A DNA stretch of 45,970 nt from Thalassiosira profunda (taxonomy: Eukaryota > Bacillariophyta > Thalassiosirophyceae > Thalassiosirales > Thalassiosiraceae): NCBI GenBank assembly GCA_036939355.1, contig JALLAP010000011.1, forward strand, positions 1 through 45,970, written 5' to 3'. A program made the position numbers and the translations under genes. The notes under the pieces are model-generated. The model made no database searches and was not told the origin of the DNA. It saw only the letters and a program-made list of their open reading frames with translations. Positions 37,381-45,970 of the stretch are shown here, piece after piece. Each line of letters starts with the position of its first letter. The first letter of the stretch is position 1.

Positions 37381-40300
37381 CTAGCCTTGAAAGTCGCACC
37401 AGTTATCTGCTTCCGTCTCGCCGTCTTGCGGAGCTGCCCGCGAGACACTGGCGCCCAACCATTTGCACTGCTCGAGAAGCTCAGACATATCTCTCAGGTT
37501 CTTGTTTTCATTGGCGGAGCAGTGCTTGTCCAGGCACTCCTTCGCGGATTGGCAGGCCTTGCTGCTTTGGAATCTAAGCGAGAGTGTGCCATTCTTTATG
37601 AATTCGTCCGTCCCCGGAGGGATTTCTTCGGCACTCGTGACGATGCGGAGCAACTCACCCTAGAATGCAAGCAAAGCATAGAATGTGTGAGTTGGAGAAT
37701 GAAAAGCGGCAACCGAGTTGTGCTGCAGCAACTTACCTCGGCACCACTGGCCACAATCGATCGGTGGGGCACCACGGAAAGGACCGTGCACCGATTCGGG
37801 TCTCTCTTCTTCAACTTGGTCACATACATTTCTGCTGGATCCACAACCAGCACCAGCTCCGCCTTCTCTGTCACCACGAACCTCGTTCCATTGGCATCAA
37901 TTACAATATCGTACTCGATGTTGCGGCCAAATTTGGGCTTCCTTGGCAAGTTGCAGCGGAATGACTTCCTCCCGCGCAAGTCGATGTCCGTACCCAACTC
38001 CGGCAGCTGCGTCGTTTGGACGCCTCCGATGGCCAGCAGAATGTCATCGGCTTCCTCCGTCGTGCGGAAGGAGAGCAAATCTTCTTCGCCGTGCCAGTGG
38101 CTGTCGATGGTGGAATCGGGGCCGTCGGTGACTCGTTGATACAAATCCTGGATGCACCCGACGATCGATCGCAAGTGGAGAACGGCACGGATGGCGAATC
38201 GGGCAGCCTCGCTCTCTTCGTTCACCAGGAAGAGATCGTCGCCGGCAGATGAGGGCTCGTTGCATGACGCATCGCCGTACGTGATCTCGACCAGCACTGC
38301 GGCATTATCAATGAAATTCGATGGGTAGTAGTTCTGTAAGGAGCTGAATGCTTTGACTGACTCCTGAGATCGAGGGCTGCTGGGATCGACGTCGTCAGGG
38401 CTGGTGTAGCGCTGCCGGACCAACTCGGAGAAGATCTCGTGAATCACGTTCGTTTCGGCCAAGTGGCTCTCGGCCAGAGACGCAAACTGAGTGAGACAGG
38501 CCCCCAACGCTTGCACAAGCTTGGACATCTTCATTTCAAATGAGACGGCATCGACGCATTGCCCTCCTTCGCTCCAGGTATGTCCGATCAACCTTTCGAG
38601 CAGCATCAGACCCAGCGACGAGGCGCATTCNTTGCCCTCCTTCGCTCCAGGTATGTCCGATCAACCTTTCGAGCAGCATCAGACCCAGCGACGAGGCGCA
38701 TTCGAGGGTGGCATACGACTGGGTATCCGAGCCATCGACCCCGGAAAGACATTGCGCAATCGAGTTCTCAAAGGGGCTCAGGGCCCTTTCGTCCGTGATG
38801 GTGGGCGAAGGCAGGACGCCGAATACCTCCAATGCAGCATCGTCAATGGCGTCATTTTCGAGTATTGTCGCCATTAGCATCGAAGCTAGCAACGTTTCTT
38901 CGTCGGACTGGGCGTTGCCCGCGATCATCGCCAAGAGAGCCGCTCGGTGGCGATTTTGTGCGAAGTGCTTGCCATCGCTGTTTTGATGCCCGACTTCGTC
39001 GGCCAGCTGGTGAAAGTCGAGCCTCGCCGCGAGTGGTTCGACCGCTCGCCCCTCACTGTCGTTGCTGCTAGCGAGCGATGTCCTCCTTCCGCCAGTTTGC
39101 TCTTGGACGCTTTCAGTGGCACCGAGCATTGCATTGGGCGGTCCTCCGCCGGCACCCGCATCGGCTTCTTCGCCTGTTGATGTTTGCTTTCTAATCATTG
39201 CATTGATTGTGGACGTGATTGCGAAAAGCCCATCTTCGTTGTCGAAATCCGTTTCGTTCTTCAATCGGAGCCACGGGCCAGGATAGTTTTGATGCAGCAC
39301 CAATGTTCCAACAAGACGAATCAGTGGGCTGTACTCAACCATTCCAAACAGTTGGGTGAGGAAGATGAGGGAGACACGCGCTTCTGCTCTTGCTTTGAGA
39401 ACCTCTGATGAAACCTTGGTCCCATCGTCGTTGCTTCGAGGTCCAATGGTCTCCAGCGAGCGATTCCACCGCAGCAAAACCGTGCCCACGACCACCTCTC
39501 TCAAAAGCCACTCCACAAGGCGGATGTTCCAAGCACGGATTTCACACGACAGTAAATCATCTAAGAATCCAAGCCAGTATTGTAGCTCCCGGAATTGCGT
39601 TTCTGCCATGTCCCGGTGCCTAGCTTTGGCCTCAGCTTTCGCATCTTCGTCGCGATGCTTCTTGTTGTCCATCGAGAGAGAGACCAGTGCAAGCCTTACA
39701 GATCGGTGAAACCAAGAGCTGCAGGGAAACCAAATATATAAGTGAGTTGTTTGTGTAAAGCCAGCAAGAAGCAAACGTCGCACTTATACTCACTTGAGAC
39801 TCTTGCAGATATGAGGGAACATCAGCTCCTGTTCAATAGTGAGCGGATGAGACAGAAGCGATGGAGAAGGCGCCACAGCGGGCGCTGACTTGGTTGTGGG
39901 CAGCGACGCCTTCAAGGCATCCCCTCCACCGACCAGCACCGCTCGTATCTCGGCATCGCTAATCCTGCACAGGTTCAGGATGACGTTCATTGCGGTCGTC
40001 CTGATGAGGCAGCCTTCGCTATCCTTGAGAGAGGCACCAAACGGAGAGCAGAACACTTGCATGGCCGCATAAAGCAATGGAAGGTACGTCTCGGTTGATT
40101 CTGGATCCTCGTCACCTGAGGCTTTGCTTCCTGGCCTTTGCCGTTGGCACAAGAACAAGGGCAAGCAGCAGCTGCCTTCTTCGCTTCTCAGACGCATCAC
40201 AATGCCACGCAGCAGCGTGATGTAAGGCGGCAGGATGTCCTCCAATGCATCAGCCTTCCACTGGTCCAGCGGTTGAATTCCCATGATCAGCTCGTTCATG

Positions 40301-41781
40301 TAATTGTTGGAGAGCAAATACGTCAGCGAGAGGGGCGAAGACGTATTAAACAGAATCATCGCGATGGTTTGAAGGATCTGCGCCTTGACCGCCGACGTCC
40401 AGGCGACCCCCGAGAAGGGTGTTGGGGACGAGCCAATGGTCGTTGTGTTTGTCGGAAGAAGCATGTTGTCCGTCGCATCGCCATCGGTGGGAGAGGAAGT
40501 CAGCGGCGGCGGATGGCACAGCAGAGCGTCGATGAGCATCGGGAGCACGTTCTTCTCGCAGAAGTAGGCGAAGATGGCTTCGGCGGCCTCCAGATCCTCC
40601 TCCTCCTCGTCGGACGATGCCTCCTCCACCTCACCCTCCGCTCTGCGATGGAGCCTTCCGCCCTGGGACGCATACTGGACCCCCTTCAGCCGCTCGCAGT
40701 AGCTGACTAGCTCGCCCAATTTCCGGAGCCCGTCGCAGACGCGGGATTCGCAGTTCCGCGCCACCGCGAGCCCCTTCATGATTCCGTCGGCCTGGCCGGG
40801 GTGGCGCTGCGCCAGTAGTTCCGACCCCAAAGCGTTCAAGTGCTGCTCGTGCGGCGTTGTGGGAGCGTAAGCGGACCGAAGGCGCCACGCCATCGTCGGC
40901 GAGAGGTGGTACATCGATTCGAACGCGGTCATGTTGTTGTTGGCATTGTCGCTTTCTGCATTGGGAGTTTGTTCGTCATCAGAGGTGGATCGGAACGCGT
41001 CCACCGGCGGATGCCCTGAGTTGGCAATGTCCACGTCCTGGAACTCGTCTTCTAGCGCATCGGCCAGTGCGTTGGCGTCGATATCTAAAGACTCTCCCTC
41101 ATCATTTCCATCAGCGTCGCCGTCGTCGTCGATGGAGAAGTTGTGATCGAGCGCCGGCGGATCAAACGGCACCTCCTCTCCGTCCACGTACTCCCCCTTC
41201 CTCGCCCCCCGCCTGGGGCTCAGCGCCACGCCGTCCATCGTGCCCACGTCCACGTCCATCCCGCCCACGCTGATGATGTTCGACGAGTGCCCTCCCCCGC
41301 CGCGCTCGAGGGCCCCTCCCGTGTAATACCTTCGTATGCCATCCTTGGCCCAATCCCCGCCGGTGATGCCCCCTCCCCCGCCGGCCCCTCCGGGGGCACC
41401 CCGTTGCAACCTCCACGATTTTTGCGAGTTGTCGGGCGTGTACGAGTAGTCGTACCCCTCGTCCTCCGATCCGTTGACGGTCACAGTGCCCGCGTTCTTC
41501 CAGCGGTAGTGGGCGTCGTTCCCCCCCGTGCCGATCTCGTGGTGCAGCGGCGCCAGCTCCTCGAGGAGGGAGGAGTAGATTTGGCGCAGGTGGGTGACGG
41601 TTAGCTCCTCCGCCGTAAACTGCTTCCGGCGGGGGCTGTGCCGGTTGGGCAAATGCAATTTGAGGGGCGCGTCGCCGAGGATGGGCGGGGGCGCCGCCTT
41701 TTTGCCACGGCCGTTGGGCAGGAGGGGCGGGGCGTGGAGCCTGCGCAGCCCCTGGCGGGGGTCGAGCGGCTGGTGGCTCAT
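37381..41781 (-). CDS. CLEC16A/GOP-1 homologue with FPL domain, three exons
   Basis: Exons 41781-39794, 39718-37737 and 37659-37381 are joined by introns of 75 and 77 nt (GTGAGT/TGCAG phase 2; GTAAGT/TCTAG phase 0). Correcting the duplication at 38559-38703 gives about 1391 residues, longer than the roughly 1050 of the human protein. The N-terminal half holds the FPL domain, including LSLTYLLSNNYMNELI, FAYFCEKNVLPMLIDALL and IRTTAMNVILNLCRI. The later regions contain QYWLGFLDDLLSCEIRAW and VEWLLREVV, plus Ser-rich inserts. CLEC16A proteins act on endolysosomal membranes with Rab GTPases and ubiquitin ligases to control endosome maturation, autophagy and mitophagy. The final exon supplies ELLRIVTSAEEIPPGTDEF. 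The N-terminal 250 residues are low-complexity and acidic. Confidence 0.88.
38559..38703. repeat. 72-bp duplication around a single N (assembly junction)
   Basis: Positions 38559-38630 and 38632-38703 are identical, separated by one N at 38631. It splits exon 2 of the CLEC16A homologue; removing one copy and the N restores continuous coding through LLERLIGHTWSEGGQ. It is an unmerged contig overlap. Confidence 0.93.
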
Positions 41782-42396
41782 TATTTCGGTGGCAGCTTCA
41801 GACTCTCAGCGCTGCTGCGGGGTCGCGATGAAGATGACGAAGTGGTGTGGTGAGTGTTTGATGGGGCGAATGCAACAATGCACCAGTTGCAAGTCGGCTG
41901 ACAAACATTTCTATGACGCATCGTCGCATTGCAAAGGTGCAGAGGGCAACGACCAACGAACTCTCAGGTCCCTGAGGTGCACCTTCACGTGCACAGCCGC
42001 GACGTCAATCTAGCTCTCACCCTGCGCGATAATATCAGCGCTCCGCCGTCCCTGGCCATTGGCGTCCCCGCCTCTCAGGCGCTCCTCGCTCCTCGTGCTC
42101 GTGCCGCCGGTCCGTTGCGGCCAGGTCGCTCGCAGGTCGCTTGGCTGCCTTGGCTTGGCTTCTTCGGTTGCGCTGTGCTGGCTGGTGGGTAGGTAAAAAT
42201 ACGTAAGTACGTATATAGCCAACGACCAACGACGAAATCGCCGTTACCATCGAGTAGTCGCGAGCCAAAAAAGAAGGAGCGAGAGGCGCGGCGGCGCGGA
42301 AAGGCGGCAGGAGCAACAACAGCGAGGCCGTGCCGCACACCGAGATCAGCGGGCGTTCGACAGAGAGCATCCACAGCAATCACGGGCTAGGGCGCC
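41782..42396. promoter_or_regulatory. Divergent promoter region with TACG/GTAGGTA block
   Basis: This 615-bp region separates the start codons of the CLEC16A homologue (-) and the kinesin gene (+). A block of GTAGGTA, TACGTAAGTACG and TATATA units lies at 42189-42216, about 180-210 bases before the kinesin ATG. The rest is GC-rich with no recognised gene. Confidence 0.45.
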
Positions 42397-45300
42397 ATGT
42401 CGGCTTCGAAGGCGGCGGAAGCCGCGGCCGCGGCGGGGGCCGAGGCCCCGGGCGAGGAGGGGATTCGCGGTGAGCTCGACTCGATTCCACGGTGTTGCTT
42501 TGTCTCGCTCGTTATCGATTGCGGCCCTGGCTCTGTTTCCCTGCCATGGTCGCCTCTCACCATGATATCCTTCCCTTGCCCTCTATTCCTCGTTTCGTAT
42601 TCAGTCGCCATCCGCATGCGCCCCCTCAACCAAAAGGAGCACTCCGGCGACTCGAAGTCGCCCAACGCCTCCTCCTCCGCCAAGGGCGGACGCGTCTGGC
42701 GCGTCCTCTCCAAGTACAATTCCGTCACCCAGACGACCGCCGCCGGCAAACCCCTCCCCGAGCGCATCCACGGCCGCAACTTCTTCAGCTACGACCGGAC
42801 GTTCGGGGAAACTTCCACGACGCAGGACGTGTACGACGGCACCTCGCGGGGCATCGTCGACGGCGTCATGCGGGGGATGCACGGGACGATTTTTGCGTAC
42901 GGGCAGACGAGCTCGGGGAAGACGCACACGATGCAGGGGGCGGGGAGCGTCGGGGAGGGGAATGGCGGCGGGGGAGGTGGCATCGTGCACATGGCCGCGA
43001 GCGACATTTTCCGTAGGATTCAGGAGGAGACGGGACGGTCGTTCTTGATACGGGTGTCGTTCATTGAGATTTACAACGAGGAAGGTGAGTCTAAGAGTGA
43101 TTGGCCGTGGTTTGTTGCCATATTGACGATGCCGAATCTCATCTCTACGTTGCCCCTTGATTTCCGCAGTGCGGGACCTGCTCGTGTCCGGGGACAGCAA
43201 GGACAACGCCACCCTCGCCATCCGCGAGGACAAACAGCGCGGCGTCTTCGTCAACTCCAACGAGCAGTTCGTCACCAGCAAGGACAGCCTCCTGAACGTG
43301 CTCTTCGAAGGGGAGAAGCACCGCAGCGTGGGCTCGACGTCCATGAATGAACGGAGCTCGCGGTCGCACACCATCTTTCGGATCACCATCGAGAGTCGGC
43401 TGAAGGAGACGGAGAAGGAGGACGGCGACGACGAGGACGAGGAGATGGACAGCGACGACGAGGCGCTGCGGGGCGAGGACGACGGCAAGAAGGGCGCGGC
43501 GATCATGTCCACGCTCAACCTGGTCGACCTCGCGGGGTCCGAGAGCGTCCGCCACACGAACGCCACCGGCGACCGGCAGAAGGAGGGGGGCAAAATCAAC
43601 CAATCCCTCCTTACGCTGAGCCGCGTCATCACCAGCCTCGGCGACGGGGCGGCCCACGTCAACTTCCGAGACAGCAAGCTCACGCGCCTGCTCCAGCCGA
43701 GCCTGTCGGGCAATGCCAAGATTGCCGTCATTTGCTGCGCCACGCCCAGCGAGCTGTACCTGGAGGAGACGCGGAGCACGCTCATGTTCGCGTCGCGGGC
43801 CAAGCTCGTCAAGACGCGGGCGCAGGTCAACGAGGTCATGGACTCGGGATCAATGATCAAAAAGCTCCAGCGCCAGCTGAAGGAGGCCCAGAAGGGCGGG
43901 CCCGGGAAGGAAACCCTCGAGCGGATGAAGGCGCTGGCCCAGAAGGCGGCCACGGCCGAGTGCGCGGGGCGCAAGGCGGAGGAGGATTTGGCGAGGATGA
44001 AGATGCTCATTCTGAAGGGGGGCGTCCTGCCCGGGAATGTCGGTGCCTACGCGGGATCGCTGTTCGTCTACAACGAGGGCGACGAAACGATTCGGTCCGG
44101 TCCCGACGAGTTCGCCCTTAGCGGCAAGGCGAGGGGAAACAAAAAGCGCCGCTACTCCGACGGCGTCATCAACGACGCCGAGAACGGCGATCCGCAGCTG
44201 GAGGGCGGCTTCGCCAGCCCAGCCCGTGGCAGAGCCGCGGCGAAGAAGCAGGCGCAGACGGAGATGAAGCCCAAACGGGTCAAGCCCGCGGCGCACGTCC
44301 AGCCTTCCGACATGAAAGACGAGGTGGACATTGGTCTGCTGCGCGAGGCGCTCGCCGCCAAGAGCGCCCAGGCCGCCGGCCTGAAAGCCAAGCTCGCGGA
44401 GGCGCAGCAGAAGGCCGGATCGGCCGAGAAGAAACTGCGGCACGAGCACGGCGAGAAGGAGATGCTCCGGCTGGCGAAGCAGGATTTGGAGTCGCAGGTC
44501 TCGTCCCTGGCGTCGGACAAGGATTTTGCGCTGAACGAGCAGGACATTCTGATGCAGGAGAAGGAAACGATCATTGCCGACTCCTTGGAGAGGATCGAGA
44601 AGATGCTCGAGGAGCGCAAGGAGCAGAAGACGACTGTGTCGGAGCTGCAGGCCCAAGTCGAGTCGCTGCAGGAGCAGGTGGCGTCGTTGCAGAGCGACAA
44701 AGAGGAGGCGACGCAGCTGGCGGCCACGAAAGAGAGGGACATCGAAGTGCTGAACGCCGAGAAGGCTGCCCTGGAGGGGCAGTTCGCGTCGGCGAACACC
44801 TCGAGCGGGGAGCTGACGGAGCTGGTGACGTCCTTGCAAACCGCCAACACGGAGGCCGAGCAGCGGCTGTCGGAAAAAGACGCCGAGCTGGAAGAGGCCA
44901 AGGCGAGCATCGCGGCTCTGCAGGAGGAGGCGTCGCAGCGCGCGGACGAGCTGTCCGGACTGACGGAAGCGAAGGCGAGCGCCGACGAACGCGTTTCTGA
45001 ATTGGAGACCAAGCTCGAGGAGGAGCAGACGGCCAGCGCCGCGACGACGACGGACCTTGAAGGCAAATTGGAGGAAGCGACAGAATCCAACACCAAGCTG
45101 GCCGAGCAAGTGGCGTCTCTTGAGAGTACCGGCGAGGAGACAGCCAAGCTTCTGGAGGAGAAGGAGGCCGCGCTCGAGGAGGCAAACGCCAAAATCGCTT
45201 CGTTGGGCGAGGAGGCCACGGAGGCGAAATCGAACTTGGAGGCTCGCGCGGAGGCCTTGGAGGGCAACCTCGAGGCCGAGCAGCTCGCGGTGGAAGAGCT

Positions 45301-45970
45301 GGCGCGCCAGCACGAGGTGGCCGAGGAGGACATGCTCCGGCTGACGCGCGAGAACAACGCGGCCGATGCCACCATCCAGGAGCTGCAGTCCAACCTCGAG
45401 GATGCCACGAGCGAGCGCGAAGAGCATGCCACGGCGCTGGAGGCAGTGGAGGCGTCGTTGCAGACGATGGCGGCGGAGAAGACCGATCTCGAGGGACAGC
45501 TCTCGGGCCTTCGGGCCAAATACGACGCGATGCAAGCCAACTTGAACACCGAAGAGGGTGCGCTGAAGACGAACATTGCCGAGTTGGAAGCCGCCGTCCT
45601 GCAGAAGGATCAAGAGGCCGCCACCCTCAACGAGAACCTTGCCGCGTCCTCTGCCAGGGTGGAGGAGCTTGCGTCCGAGGTGGAAGAGGGCAAGGCCGCT
45701 CTGGCGGAGGTTCGGCTGGAGAAGGAAGATCTCGCACAGAAACTGGAGGACGCCACTTCCAAGCTGACGGCGATGGAGGCGGAGAGGGACGAGGGCCTCG
45801 CCAAGGCAGAGTCTGCCGCCTCTGAGCTGGAGGCCGCGCAGGCCGAGGCCGCAAGCATGGGAGCCAGGATTTTGGAGCTCGAATCCACCGTCGAGTCCAT
45901 CACCTCGGAGCGCGACGCAGCCAACGGGCGCGTTGCCGAGCTCCTGTCCGGAGACGAGGACAGGGACTCG
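42397..45970 (+). CDS. Kinesin-7 (CENP-E-like), partial at window end
   Basis: Exon 1 is 42397-42469, exon 2 42605-43084 and exon 3 43170 onward, open to the last base. Introns are 135 and 85 nt (GTGAGC/TTCAG; GTGAGT/CGCAG), both phase 1. The motor domain starts VAIRMRPLN and contains the P-loop GQTSSGKTHTM (about 42901-42933), switch I NERSSRSHTIF (about 43346) and switch II LVDLAGSE (about 43519). The neck sequence FASRAKLVKTRAQVNEVMD is typical of kinesin-7. An acidic loop insert of about 25 residues lies between the switches. After the motor, a Lys-rich linker leads to a very long coiled coil (about 44300 to the end). Kinesin-7/CENP-E proteins move towards microtubule plus ends and link chromosomes to spindles. 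The ATG lies in a good context (gccATGt). Confidence 0.92.

Noticed and set aside
42601..44010. Minus frame of 469 codons opposite the kinesin motor
   Set aside because: The plus strand encodes an unmistakable motor domain with P-loop and switch motifs; the minus frame crosses its introns without any signal.
44152..45576. Second long minus frame (474 codons), Ser/Ala-rich
   Set aside because: It is also antisense to the kinesin coiled coil and shows no domain.
43850..45613. Long open frame (587 codons) on the minus strand
   Set aside because: It is antisense to the kinesin coiled coil. GC-rich heptad-repeat coding leaves antisense frames open, and the composition (Leu/Arg/Gly) is typical of such shadows.
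1..45970. CRISPR arrays, prokaryotic operons, insertion sequences or viral genes
   Set aside because: No regularly spaced repeats, bacterial ribosome-binding sites, transposase genes or viral hallmark genes were seen; introns and gene content are eukaryotic.

Overview
This is nuclear DNA from a unicellular eukaryote, most probably a stramenopile alga and plausibly a centric diatom. The evidence is spliceosomal GT-AG introns (most 73-85 nt), intergenic gaps of a few hundred bases, no operons, an HSF-type transcription factor, MORN and LRR proteins, a mitochondrial-type cyanase, and an endomembrane, centrosomal and kinesin gene set. The species is not fixed by anything I can read; the diatom assignment is inference.

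Layout. 0.4-5.6 kb: a MORN-RING protein (+), a doubtful basic protein (-), a p24/GOLD cargo receptor with a large acidic insert (+) and a short MORN protein (-). 5.6-5.9 kb: a hAT-like MITE with perfect terminal repeats and an 8-bp target duplication. 6.1-10.5 kb: a frame-broken acyltransferase-3 (+), a 75-aa two-TM protein (+), a TXNDC9-like thioredoxin-fold protein (-) and an unknown protein ending in a coiled coil and SUMO-interacting motif (+). 10.8-11.1 kb: a second hAT-like MITE that inserted into, and now ends, a 1009-aa disordered protein gene (-). 14.6-18.7 kb: a frame-broken LRR gene (-) and a secreted or plastid-type Pro/Gln-rich repeat protein (+). 18.8-19.3 kb: a previously hidden two-exon gene for a Pkr1-like V-ATPase assembly factor (-). 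19.6-25.0 kb: a giant three-exon protein combining a Cys-rich region, a degenerate receiver domain, a degenerate alpha/beta-hydrolase, IQ motifs, a coiled coil, SAM and ankyrin. 25.2-33.0 kb: an MFSD6-like transporter (-), an LRR protein (+) and an ASPM-like ASH-domain protein (+). 33.3-37.2 kb: a heat-shock-factor protein (-), a divergent 5S rRNA-like sequence, a PITH-domain protein (+) and cyanase (-). 37.4-46 kb: a three-exon CLEC16A/GOP-1 homologue (-) and the start of a kinesin-7 (CENP-E-like) gene (+) running off the window.

Two sequence-quality themes matter to any reader. Three single N characters each separate two perfect 72-bp copies of the same sequence inside a gene. They are unmerged contig overlaps, and removing one copy plus the N restores every reading frame. 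Four other genes carry apparent frameshifts without an N; these may be sequencing errors, decay or very short introns.

The genes do not form one pathway. Several are membrane-trafficking or endolysosomal factors (p24, Pkr1-like, CLEC16A) and several are microtubule or centrosome factors (ASPM-like, kinesin-7, TXNDC9-like). The most unusual item is the approximately 1710-aa scaffold, whose receiver and hydrolase domains have both lost catalytic residues. The best-supported evolutionary event is the MITE insertion that replaced the C-terminal tail of a protein.
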